From Janthinobacterium sp. CG3 (GTDB lineage Bacteria > Pseudomonadota > Gammaproteobacteria > Burkholderiales > Burkholderiaceae_D), in contig NZ_KB467824.1 in the NCBI RefSeq assembly GCF_000344615.1, positions 2,475,963-2,539,962 on the forward strand: 64,000 bases of DNA, in the 5' to 3' direction. The translations under genes and the position numbers were made by a program. The notes beneath the pieces are model-generated. The model made no database searches. It worked only from the letters and a program-made list of their open reading frames with translations, and was not told the DNA's origin. Positions 39,425 through 47,417 of this stretch are shown here, in pieces; the stretch's first letter is position 1; the number at the start of each line of letters is the position of its first letter.

Positions 39425-39973
39425 CTAGAACAGCTCGATGTCGCCGCTTTCCAAATGCTGTTGACTGACTGCCTTGCGCAGCACGCTGCGCAACTCCAAA
39501 CTCTGTATCGCCAGCGCCATGCTGACCTTGCCGAGCAGTTCGACGATTTCATCGTTGTCGCTTTCCGGCAACATTTCAGCCCCGTGCGAACTCAGCGTGC
39601 CGAGGAATTCGCGCAGGCCGGTGACGCGTTTCAGCGTGCGGTCGATCAGCTGGCTGGTCATGTCCTGGAATTGCATGCTGGTGATGGCGGCGTTGACATA
39701 GCCGCCGACCTCGCCCTGCATCGCCGCCAACCTGGCGCCATCCTCGGCGCTGGGCACGCCGCCGGCCAGCAACAGGTCGATGGTCTGCTGCTGCGCGGCG
39801 ACGGCGGCGTGGATCGCCATGAAGTTGCTCGACAGCTTCTCGATCGCCTCCTCCAGCAGGAAGCCGGTCTGCACCAGGTCGGTCTCGACTTCCGTCAAAT
39901 GCTTGCGGCCGTGGTCCGAGACACCGGACAGCAGGCGCTTCACGTGTGAGCCAAGGATCTTTTTTCTCGTCAT
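39425..39973 (-). CDS. CheZ-like putative phosphatase of the chemotaxis operon
   Basis: The protein has 182 residues, is mostly helical and likely coiled-coil (KLSSNFMAIHAAVAAQQQ). The segment SMQFQDMTSQLIDRTLKRV (around residue 100) resembles the CheZ active-site helix QDFQDLTGQ, keeping the Asp and Gln (D-x-x-x-Q) used to dephosphorylate CheY-P. The canonical CheZ C-terminal CheY-binding tail is missing; instead the protein ends GDIELF, like CheD. I infer a CheY phosphatase, but a structural or receptor-linked role is possible. Confidence 0.6.
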   Translation of the reverse strand: MTRKKILGSHVKRLLSGVSDHGRKHLTEVETDLVQTGFLLEEAIEKLSSNFMAIHAAVAAQQQTIDLLLAGGVPSAEDGARLAAMQGEVGGYVNAAITSMQFQDMTSQLIDRTLKRVTGLREFLGTLSSHGAEMLPESDNDEIVELLGKVSMALAIQSLELRSVLRKAVSQQHLESGDIELF

Positions 39974-40016
39974 AACCGTTCTCGTTTTCCAGATGCGCGC
40001 CCAGACGCGCGCCTTG

Positions 40017-40943
40017 CTATTTTTTCAGTGGCTGCGGCGGCGGCGCCGCCGGCGCCGGCTCGGCCGGTACGTCCAGCGCCGCGCCGTCGCGCAACACGTT
40101 CTCTTCGGTGCGCTTGTTCATGACGATGATGCTGATGCGCCGGTTGATCGGATTGAACGGGTCGGCCCGGTCCAGATGGGCCGCCGACGCCAGTCCGACG
40201 ACGCGCAGGATCTTGCCCTCGGCCATGCCGCCGACGATCAGCTCGCGCCGCGAGGCGTTGGCGCGGTCGGCCGACAACTCCCAGTTGCTATAGCCGACGT
40301 CGCTCATATACGGCGTCGAGTCGGTGTGGCCGGACAGGCCGATGCGGTTCGGCACCTCGTTGAGCACAAAGCCGATCGCCTGCAGGATCTCGCGGGTGTA
40401 GGGCTGCACCACGGCGCGCGCCAGCGCGAACATCGGGCGGTTCTGCTCGTCGACGATCTGGATCCGCAAGCCCTCGCTGGTAATGTCGAGCAGCAGCTGG
40501 TTCTTGTATTTGCGCAGCGCCGGATTGGCGTCGATGGTCGCCTCGATCTTCGCCTTCAGCGCCGCCAGGCGCTGCCCCTCTTCGCGTTCGAGCGCCGCCT
40601 TGGCGCCTTTCAGGTCGAACGTCTTCTTGACCAGCGGGTCCTCGCCTTTTTTGACCTGGCCCTGCTGCCGGCTCAAGTCCTCGCCGCCGCCCGGCACCAC
40701 CGAGGAGCTGTCGCCGCTGCCGGAGCCGCCTTGCATGGCCACCTTCAGCGGCGTCTTGAAGAATTCGGAAATGCCGTTCAGGTCGCCCTTGGTGGTCGAG
40801 CCGAGCAACCACATCAGCAAGAAGAAGGCCATCATCGCGGTCACGAAATCGGCGTAGGCGATCTTCCACGCGCCGCCGTGGTGGCCGCCGGCGGTTTTCT
40901 TGATGCGCTTGACGATAATCGGACGCAGGCCTTCATCCGCCAT
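40017..40943 (-). CDS. motB: flagellar stator protein MotB
   Basis: MotB (308 residues) has an N-terminal cytoplasmic tail and plug with a single transmembrane helix in WKIAYADFVTAMMAFFLLMW, holding the proton-carrying Asp. The C-terminal OmpA-like peptidoglycan-binding domain has IGLSGHTDSTPY and NRRISIIVMNK. A Pro/Ala-rich tail ends the protein. With MotA it forms the stator of the flagellar motor. Confidence 0.95.
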   Translation of the reverse strand: MADEGLRPIIVKRIKKTAGGHHGGAWKIAYADFVTAMMAFFLLMWLLGSTTKGDLNGISEFFKTPLKVAMQGGSGSGDSSSVVPGGGEDLSRQQGQVKKGEDPLVKKTFDLKGAKAALEREEGQRLAALKAKIEATIDANPALRKYKNQLLLDITSEGLRIQIVDEQNRPMFALARAVVQPYTREILQAIGFVLNEVPNRIGLSGHTDSTPYMSDVGYSNWELSADRANASRRELIVGGMAEGKILRVVGLASAAHLDRADPFNPINRRISIIVMNKRTEENVLRDGAALDVPAEPAPAAPPPQPLKK

Positions 40944-41020
40944 GTTGTGCCCCTTGCGTGTGCGGCAAACCAGCTTGCCGCGGTGTCGACTGCCGCGATG
41001 TGTTCATGGTGCGCCGGCGC

Positions 41021-41887
41021 CTATTTCGTCTTCGATTTTTTGATATGCTCTTCCAGTTCGCCGAAGGTCGGACGCTCGGTCGAATACAGTACCTTGCGGC
41101 CGAACTCGACCGCCAGCGCCGGCGCGTAGCCGTTCAGGCTGGCCAGCAGCGTCACTTTAACGCATTGGAACATCTTGGTCGACTCGTCGAGCTTTTGCTC
41201 CAGCAGGCTGGCCAGCGGACCGACGAAACCGTAGGCCAGCAAGATGCCGAGGAAGGTGCCGACCAGCGCGTGGGCGATCAGCATGCCCAGCTCGGCCGGA
41301 GGAATGCCGACCGACTCCATCGTGTGCACCACGCCCATGACGGCGGCGACGATGCCGAACGCCGGCAGGCCGTCGCCGAGTTTGGCGACGCAATGCGCCG
41401 GCACGGCGCCCTCGTGGTGGTGGGTCTCGATTTCATTGTCCATCAGATTTTCGATCTGGAACGCATCCATGTTGCCCGACACCATAAGGCGCAGATAATC
41501 CGTCATGAATTCAACAATATGATGATCCTCCAGAACCGACGGATACTTGCTGAACAAGGGGCTATCTTGCGGGGTGTCAATGTCACCCTCGATCGACATC
41601 AGGCCTTCCTTGCGCACCTTGCTGAGCACGTCGAACAGCAGCGACATCATCTCCATGTACAAGTCGCGGGTGTAGCGCGAACCCTTGAACAGGCTCGGCA
41701 CCGCCGCCATCGTGGCCTTGATGGCCTTGCCGGTGTTACCGACCAGGAAGGCGCCGAGCGCGGCGCCGCCGATCATCAGCAGTTCCAGCGGCTGGAACAG
41801 CGCGGCCAAGTGCCCCCCCGCCATGGCGAAACCGCCGAAGACCGAGCCGCATACGATCACGTAACCAATAATAACTAACAAGTGCAC
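41021..41887 (-). CDS. motA: flagellar motor protein MotA
   Basis: MotA (288 residues) is the proton-conducting stator subunit, with four transmembrane helices (about 3-21, 33-50, 170-190 and 200-222). The cytoplasmic loop contains the charged Arg/Glu positions contacting the rotor. Motifs such as GMLIAHALVGTFLGILLAYG are typical of the TM3-TM4 region. The start is GTG 41887 with GGGAG upstream. motB begins about 77 bp later. Confidence 0.95.
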   Translation of the reverse strand: MHLLVIIGYVIVCGSVFGGFAMAGGHLAALFQPLELLMIGGAALGAFLVGNTGKAIKATMAAVPSLFKGSRYTRDLYMEMMSLLFDVLSKVRKEGLMSIEGDIDTPQDSPLFSKYPSVLEDHHIVEFMTDYLRLMVSGNMDAFQIENLMDNEIETHHHEGAVPAHCVAKLGDGLPAFGIVAAVMGVVHTMESVGIPPAELGMLIAHALVGTFLGILLAYGFVGPLASLLEQKLDESTKMFQCVKVTLLASLNGYAPALAVEFGRKVLYSTERPTFGELEEHIKKSKTK

Positions 41888-41979
41888 TGACTCCCAAAAT
41901 AAGGCCGCGCTGCAAACTTCGGCTGGTCCATCTATCCATGCTCAGGCACAACAAGCACGAGGGGGCAGAATGTATACGG

Positions 41980-42031
41980 AAACCGACCCGGTTTCATAAA
42001 AATTACAGGTGGAACGACAAACAGGTGGAAC
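41980..42031. promoter_or_regulatory. direct and inverted repeats upstream of motA
   Basis: ACAGGTGGAAC occurs twice (42005-42015 and 42021-42031) with a 5-bp gap. Nearby AAACCGACCCGGTTT (41980-41994) is an inverted repeat. They lie about 100 bp upstream of motA and are candidates for regulator binding, FlhDC among others. Confidence 0.4.
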
Positions 42032-42082
42032 CACAATAACCTGACTATGGCCACCGAGCAAGTAAATAACGCAGAGGTGTGC

Positions 42083-42850
42083 TTAAAAGTACCAGACATA
42101 CAGGGCCGGCCCGCCGGGTGTGGCGGCGATGCTGCGGTCGGGCTTTTGCGCGGCGATATTGAACTCATAACTAAACAACATCGTACCCGGGCGCATCTCG
42201 CGCGCCGCCTTTTCCCACAGCGCCGCCATCGCCGCCGGCGACAGGTAGGCGAACACCGCATCGTAGTTGCCGAAGTCGAGCCGCTCGTAGTCGCCGCGCA
42301 CGAAGCGCGCCGCGCTGCCGCCCAGGCGCGCGCGCAGCACGCTCAGCAGCCACGGCAACGGCGCCAGTTCGATGCCGGTGAAGACGCAGTCGGGACGGCG
42401 CCGCGCCAGCTCCAGCACCAGCCCGCCGAGGCCGCTACCGATGTCGATCAGGCGCGCCGGCCGCTGCGAAGGCAGCAGCCGGGCGACCGCGTCCCAAACC
42501 GCCGGGCCGGACGGATAAAACGGCACCTGGGTGCGGAAGGTGGACCAATACAGGCCGAGCAGGAAGAGGAAGGCCAGCAAGAACAGCAGCGGCGGCAGGT
42601 GCAGCGATTGCGCCGCCAGCAGCGCCAGCGGAAACAGTAGCTGGATCGCGCGCCACCACGACGCCAGGCCGCAGCGCCAGCTCAGCGCCGCCGCCAGCGC
42701 GCCCTGCAACAGGGCCACGCCAACCATCGGCGGCGGCAGCCCGGCGCGCGCCAGCAGATACACCAGCGACAACATCAACGGAAAGGCGAGCGCCTGCAAC
42801 AGCGCCGCGCGCACGGCGGGCGCGCGCCACAGCTGGCGCGGCAAACTCAC
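42083..42850 (-). CDS. membrane-anchored class I methyltransferase-like protein
   Basis: The protein has 255 residues. The first 110 form about four transmembrane helices (AFPLMLSLVYLLARAG, LLFPLALLAAQSLHLPPLLF and others). The second half is a Rossmann-type SAM domain with motif I LIDIGSGLGGLVLELA (near 135) and the acidic residue after it in FTGIELAP. It lies between flhC and motA on the same strand, 37 bp from flhC, so it is likely part of the motility regulon. No substrate is known. Confidence 0.75.
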   Translation of the reverse strand: MSLPRQLWRAPAVRAALLQALAFPLMLSLVYLLARAGLPPPMVGVALLQGALAAALSWRCGLASWWRAIQLLFPLALLAAQSLHLPPLLFLLAFLFLLGLYWSTFRTQVPFYPSGPAVWDAVARLLPSQRPARLIDIGSGLGGLVLELARRRPDCVFTGIELAPLPWLLSVLRARLGGSAARFVRGDYERLDFGNYDAVFAYLSPAAMAALWEKAAREMRPGTMLFSYEFNIAAQKPDRSIAATPGGPALYVWYF

Positions 42851-42887
42851 GCGGCAACCCGTCCGGCCAGTACGCGGGCAGCCGGAA

Positions 42888-43445
42888 TCACGCCCCCAGC
42901 GGCAGGTTGGCGCCGGCGGCTTCTTTGGCTTTTTTGGTTTTGCCGGCGCGCGAAGGCATGTGGCACAGGCCGCAAACGTAGTCGGCGGTCAGGTCGAAGG
43001 TGTTGACGACGAACTTGCCGGTGCATTTTTTGCACGGCGCCATCGCCAGCATGTTGCTGTTGAAAAAACGCACCAGGGTCCAGGCGCGCGTCAGCGACAG
43101 CAGCGGCTCTTCGCCCGGTTCCGGCGGCATTTGTTCAAGGTACAACTTATAGGCCTTCATCACCGCTTCGATGCCGCTGGCGCCGGCGTGCTCGACCAGG
43201 AAGGCGTGGATGTTGATGAACAGCGAGGAATGGATGTTGGGTTGCCAGGTAATGAACCAGTCGGTCGAAAACGGCAGCATGCCCTTCGGCGGCGAGACGC
43301 CCTTTAATTCCTTGTAGAGATTGAGCAGGCGTTCGCGCGACAGCGACACTTCGGTCTCAAGCAACTGCAGACGGGCGCCAAGCTGGATCAGTTCGATCGC
43401 AAGCTGGATCTCCTGCGCTTCCGACACCACACTTTTCTTGGCCAT
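42888..43445 (-). CDS. flhC: flagellar master regulator subunit FlhC
   Basis: FlhC (185 residues) pairs with FlhD to activate class II flagellar promoters. The zinc site is seen as CKKC and CGLC, near residues 138 and 157. Helical stretches such as QLAIELIQLGARLQLLETE are typical of the N-terminus. The C-terminal tail is basic (RAGKTKKAKE). It follows flhD by 32 bp. Confidence 0.95.
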   Translation of the reverse strand: MAKKSVVSEAQEIQLAIELIQLGARLQLLETEVSLSRERLLNLYKELKGVSPPKGMLPFSTDWFITWQPNIHSSLFINIHAFLVEHAGASGIEAVMKAYKLYLEQMPPEPGEEPLLSLTRAWTLVRFFNSNMLAMAPCKKCTGKFVVNTFDLTADYVCGLCHMPSRAGKTKKAKEAAGANLPLGA

Positions 43446-43477
43446 GTTCTCTACTCCGCGGTTGACGCTGAAACTGG

Positions 43478-43801
43478 TTAAGCGATTTCTTCGACGGCTT
43501 GGCCGGCCATCAGGATGGCGGCGTGCGACTGGGCCAGCGAGCGATCTTTATTATAGTTCGTCAACATGCCCAGAATGGCGCTGTCGTCGAAGCGGAAGCG
43601 GGCCAGCATCATGTTGCCGCCGGCGAGCTTGAGAATCTGGGCGTTGCTCATGCCTTCGATCAGCTCGGCGATATCAGCGGCGATGCCAAGACGGAAGATT
43701 GCCGTTACCTTGTCCGCGCGGATCATCTGCTGGGCCAACATCAGGTAGCTCAGGTTGGCGTCGCGAATTTCGGCCATCATGTCGTTAGCAGTCATTTCCA
43801 T
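43478..43801 (-). CDS. flhD: flagellar master regulator subunit FlhD
   Basis: FlhD (107 residues) shows the characteristic run LSYLMLAQQMIRADKVTAI and LKLAGGNMMLARFRFDDS. It forms the FlhD4C2 activator at the top of the flagellar cascade. The first of two near Met codons is used; starting two codons later would change little. A leader of about 630 bp lies upstream. Confidence 0.95.
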   Translation of the reverse strand: MEMTANDMMAEIRDANLSYLMLAQQMIRADKVTAIFRLGIAADIAELIEGMSNAQILKLAGGNMMLARFRFDDSAILGMLTNYNKDRSLAQSHAAILMAGQAVEEIA

Positions 43802-44430
43802 CTCCTCAGTGCGTTGAACTCATCCGGCGTCTGTTGCGTATTGCCGATGAGATACATTCTGATGGAGCAACAAGTTTAACAGTAGAGGTGGCGCGCTGTA
43901 TTTTTCGTCCGACAATAGACGGTGCGACCTGTAGGTGTTTGTCCGACAAACACTAGCAGGTCATGCTGTGACGCCCGTGGAGGACGCTATTTGATGGGGC
44001 TGAAAAGTTCAAAAGCTGACTTCCTGCCTGAGGTGGAAACGCCGTTTTCTACAACTCTTTTGTGCTGCGACAACCGCTTCTACTTTCTATAACGGCAGCC
44101 TCGCCGAGAACTTGAGGGGTATTTTGAAAAAACTTTGAAAAATCTTTCAATCTCTTTCATGTACTCTTTTACGGCGGCCGCGGCGGGAACTTGAGGGTTT
44201 TTTGAAAATAATGCGAAAAAACTTCAAAATAGTTGCCGTAGCCCGGGACGGGGCCTTGAAAAGCGCTCACTTGGCGGGCTGTACGTGTTCGGCTGCGACA
44301 AATTAGTTACGGACGCCTACATCACCGTCGTCGGCTTCCAGGCCGTGGCCCGAACCGGCCAGCATGGCGTCGGCGTACTCGCGCTGCTGGCCGCGGGGCG
44401 GCGCCGACAAGCGCGGGCCGGCTGCGCGGA
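43802..44430. promoter_or_regulatory. long regulatory leader upstream of flhDC
   Basis: No convincing gene is seen. Features: an inverted repeat GTGTTTGT-CCG-ACAAACAC at 43935-43953, and two near-identical direct repeats GAACTTGAGGG followed by TTTTGAAAA at 44108-44130 and 44187-44209. Between them lies A/T-rich sequence with many AAAA/TTTT tracts. This is consistent with a heavily regulated flhDC promoter, possibly with bent DNA and several binding sites. Confidence 0.5.
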
Positions 44431-44474
44431 CGAAAAAAACCGGCCCGCGCTTGCGTCGCAAGCGGGGGCCGGTT
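44431..44474 (-). terminator. terminator of htpG
   Basis: On the minus strand a long stem beginning AACCGGCCCCCGCTTG and closing GCGCGGGCCGGTT is followed by a T run. It lies 20 bp after the htpG stop. Confidence 0.8.
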
Positions 44475-44493
44475 TGGCGTCGGACAGTAAGGC

Positions 44494-46419
44494 TTACTTG
44501 GCCGGGGTGTTCAGCAGCATGTCATTCAGGCGCTTGACGAAGGCCGTCGGATCGGCCAGCGAACCGCCCTCGGCCAGCATGGCTTGGTCAAACAAGATGT
44601 GCGACCAGTCGGCGAACAGCGTGCCCTTTTCGGCGTCTTCGTACTTCAGGCGCGTCACCAGAGGATGGTTCGGGTTAATTTCCAGAATCGGCTTCGATTC
44701 GGGCGCGCTTTGACCGGCGGCCTTCAACATGCGCAGCAGGTTGCCCGACAACTCATTTTCATCGGCGACCAGGCAGGCCGGCGAATCGGTCAGGCGGAAC
44801 GTGACGCGCACGTCCTTGGCCTTGTCGGCCAGCGCTTCCTTCATCTTGCCGACCAGGTCCGCGTACGAGGTTTCGGTCTCTTCGTGCTCTTTCTTTTCGG
44901 CTTCGTCTTCCAACTTGCCCAGGTCGAGGCCGCCCTTGGCCACCGACACCAGTTCCTTGCCTTCGAAGTCCTGGATGAACGACAGCATCCATTCGTCGAC
45001 GCGGTCGGTCAGCAACAGCACTTCGACACCCTTCTTGCGGAAGATTTCCAGGTGCGGGCTGTTCTTCGCGGCGCGGTAGTTGTCGGCCGTGACGTAGAAA
45101 ATCTTGTCCTGGCCTTCCTTCAAGCGCGCCACGTAGTCGGCCAACGAGGTGTTCTGCTCGTCGCCGTCGTTATGCGTGCTGGCGAAACGCAGCAGCTTGG
45201 CCAGACGCTCCTTGTTGACCGCGTCCTCGCCGATGCCCTCTTTCAGCACCTGGCCGAACTCTTTCCAGAAGGTCGTGTACTTGTCTTTTTTCTCTTGCTC
45301 GTCGGCGTTGGCCAACTCTTCCAGCATGCCCAGTACGCGCTTGGTCGACCCTTCGCGGATCACCTTGACGTCGCGCGACTCTTGCAGGATTTCGCGCGAG
45401 ACGTTCAGCGGCAGGTCGTTCGAATCGATCACGCCCTTGACGAAGCGCAGGTAGGCCGGCATCAACTGCTCGGCGTCGTCCATGATGAAGACGCGCTTGA
45501 CGTACAGCTTGATACCGCCGCGCTTGTTGCGGTCCCACATGTCGAACGGCGCCTTGGCCGGAATGTACAGCAACTGCGTGTACTCGCTGCGGCCTTCGAC
45601 GCGGTTGTGCGTGTGCGTCAGCGGCGCCTGGAAGTCGTGCGAGACGTGCTTGTAGAATTCCTCGTACTGCTCGGGCGTGATCTCGGACTTGTTGCGTGCC
45701 CACAGCGCGCTGGCCTGGTTGATCGTCTCGAATTCTTCCTTGACGACGGTTTCCTTCTTCTCTTCGTCCCATTCCTCTTTCTGCATTACGATAGGCAGAG
45801 AGATGTGGTCGGAATATTTGCGGATGATCGACTTGATCTTCCAGCTCGACAGCAGCTCGTCCTCGCCTTCGCGCAGGTGCAGGATGATGTCGGTGCCGCG
45901 CGCGGTTTTCTCGACCGGCTCGATGCTGTAGTCGCCCTCGCCGGCCGATTCCCAACGCACGCCTTCGGACGCGTCCACGCCGGCGCGGCGGGTCTCGACG
46001 GTGATCTTGTCGGCGACGATGAAGCCTGAGTAGAAGCCGACGCCGAACTGGCCGATCAGGGCGGCGTCCTGCTGCTGGTCGCCCGACAGCTTGCCGAAGA
46101 ATTCCTTGGTGCCCGATTTGGCGATGGTGCCCAGGTGCGAGATCGCCTCATCGCGGCTCATGCCGATGCCGTTGTCGGAAATCGTGATGGTGCGCGCTTC
46201 CTTGTCGAAGCTGACTTTGATTTTCAGTTCGTGGTCGTTGCCGTACAAGGCGTCGTTGTTGATCGCTTCGAAGCGCAGCTTGTCGGACGCGTCGGAGGCG
46301 TTCGAAATCAGCTCGCGCAGGAAAATTTCCTTGTTCGAGTACAGGGAATGGATCATCAATTGCAGCAGTTGCTTCACTTCAGCTTGAAAGCCAAGGGTTT
46401 CTTTTTCGGCGACAGCCAT
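44494..46419 (-). CDS. htpG: molecular chaperone HtpG (Hsp90)
   Basis: This bacterial Hsp90 of 641 residues has an N-terminal GHKL ATPase domain with [17 protein letters not shown] and [10 protein letters not shown], a middle domain (about 230-505) and a C-terminal dimerisation domain. The length and the conserved start [19 protein letters not shown] fix the start at 46419. A near-consensus heat-shock promoter lies just upstream and a terminator follows, so it is a single heat-inducible unit. Confidence 0.96.
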   Translation of the reverse strand: MAVAEKETLGFQAEVKQLLQLMIHSLYSNKEIFLRELISNASDASDKLRFEAINNDALYGNDHELKIKVSFDKEARTITISDNGIGMSRDEAISHLGTIAKSGTKEFFGKLSGDQQQDAALIGQFGVGFYSGFIVADKITVETRRAGVDASEGVRWESAGEGDYSIEPVEKTARGTDIILHLREGEDELLSSWKIKSIIRKYSDHISLPIVMQKEEWDEEKKETVVKEEFETINQASALWARNKSEITPEQYEEFYKHVSHDFQAPLTHTHNRVEGRSEYTQLLYIPAKAPFDMWDRNKRGGIKLYVKRVFIMDDAEQLMPAYLRFVKGVIDSNDLPLNVSREILQESRDVKVIREGSTKRVLGMLEELANADEQEKKDKYTTFWKEFGQVLKEGIGEDAVNKERLAKLLRFASTHNDGDEQNTSLADYVARLKEGQDKIFYVTADNYRAAKNSPHLEIFRKKGVEVLLLTDRVDEWMLSFIQDFEGKELVSVAKGGLDLGKLEDEAEKKEHEETETSYADLVGKMKEALADKAKDVRVTFRLTDSPACLVADENELSGNLLRMLKAAGQSAPESKPILEINPNHPLVTRLKYEDAEKGTLFADWSHILFDQAMLAEGGSLADPTAFVKRLNDMLLNTPAK

Positions 46420-46459
46420 GTTTTTACCTCGTGTAAGACTAGTTGAACGGATGTAAGCA

Positions 46460-46488
46460 AGATGGGGATTATAAACATGGATTTCAAG
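46460..46488 (-). promoter_or_regulatory. sigma-32 heat-shock promoter of htpG
   Basis: On the minus strand CTTGAAA (46482-46488) and CCCCATCT (46460-46467) are separated by 14 bp. This matches the consensus CTTGAAA - CCCCATnT for RpoH. It lies about 40 bp before the start codon. Confidence 0.85.
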
Positions 46489-46510
46489 GGCATGGCCGAA
46501 AGCGCCCGCC

Positions 46511-46541
46511 GACAACAAAAATGGCGGCCGAAGCCGCCACT
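46511..46541 (-). terminator. terminator of the PEP-CTERM gene
   Basis: On the minus strand TGGCGGC-TTCG-GCCGCCA, with a stable TTCG loop, is followed by TTTTTGTTG. It lies about 20 bp after the stop codon. Confidence 0.8.
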
Positions 46542-46561
46542 TTTCGCACTATCAAGCGGTA

Positions 46562-47104
46562 CTAGGCTTGGCGGCGGCGCAGGAAGGCCAGACCGGCCAG
46601 GCCCGCCAGCAGCATCGTTACCGTGCTCGGCTCGGGCACCGCGGAGGTCATCCGCACGTAGATCGTTTCGGGAACGCCGGACAAGACGCCGTTGACGCCA
46701 TCGGTCACGCGCCCCTGGTCAAAGTCCTGCGCGTCGACGTGCGAGAAATAGCTCCAATACTCGGAAGCGTAGATGTAGTGGGCGTGGTTGTAGAACGTGC
46801 CCGAGCTGACGATGCCGCCCGGGTTGCCCGGGGCGATGAAGTCGTTCCACAGCGGATGCGCCGCCCATTCGGCCGCGGTGGCGGTGCGCCAACCCTCCGC
46901 CGCGCGATACGCGGCCGGCTGGATATCGCCCGGGCCCCACTCGTTCGGCGCGATCGGACCGGCGTACACCCAGTCCAGACCGGAGCCCGCGTAGTTCATC
47001 AAAACGTAGGCGCCGGGAATCGGCGTGGCCGAGCTGATGATTTGCGCCTGGGCGCTGCCGACGCCAACAACCACAAGTAACGAAGCAAGAAGTATCCGTT
47101 TCAT
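46562..47104 (-). CDS. PEP-CTERM sorting domain protein
   Basis: The secreted protein has 180 residues. A signal peptide (1-20, VVGVGSAQA) is followed by an aromatic, Gly/Ala-rich domain of unknown function (about 21-150). The C-terminal sorting signal is VPEPST, a hydrophobic helix (VTMLLAGLAGLAFL) and RRR. Such proteins are cut and anchored by exosortase in species that make an exopolysaccharide matrix. No exosortase gene is in this window. It has its own terminator. Confidence 0.9.
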   Translation of the reverse strand: MKRILLASLLVVVGVGSAQAQIISSATPIPGAYVLMNYAGSGLDWVYAGPIAPNEWGPGDIQPAAYRAAEGWRTATAAEWAAHPLWNDFIAPGNPGGIVSSGTFYNHAHYIYASEYWSYFSHVDAQDFDQGRVTDGVNGVLSGVPETIYVRMTSAVPEPSTVTMLLAGLAGLAFLRRRQA

Positions 47105-47417
47105 ATTACCCCCTTATTGGTTTTTTTATAAGCAAAGAGGATGCTAGGCAAAAGTAATTTGGCCGAAACGGGCGCACGCGGTCACGCCCCACACCAGCTT
47201 CCGCCCCCCGCATGGCCCGACTCTTCGTCGTTGAAACCGAAAGAACCAGACCAGCGGGTACCACCGCAGCCCAAGCTTCCCCTGCGCATCGCGCCCGCCG
47301 TATCGCTTTAACGGACAGCTAAAATCCTAGCACAGAGTTATTTTATTTGCTTGCATTTTTATTACTAATATTTACAATATGGAATCTTTATTTGGCAACT
47401 CGACAAGGCGCCGGCGC
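47105..47417. other. spacer without recognisable gene
   Basis: 313 bp lie between the PEP-CTERM start and the MocR stop. The right third is A/T-rich (ATTTTATTTGCTTGCATTTT and on). I see no gene, repeat or clear hairpin. Confidence 0.4.
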
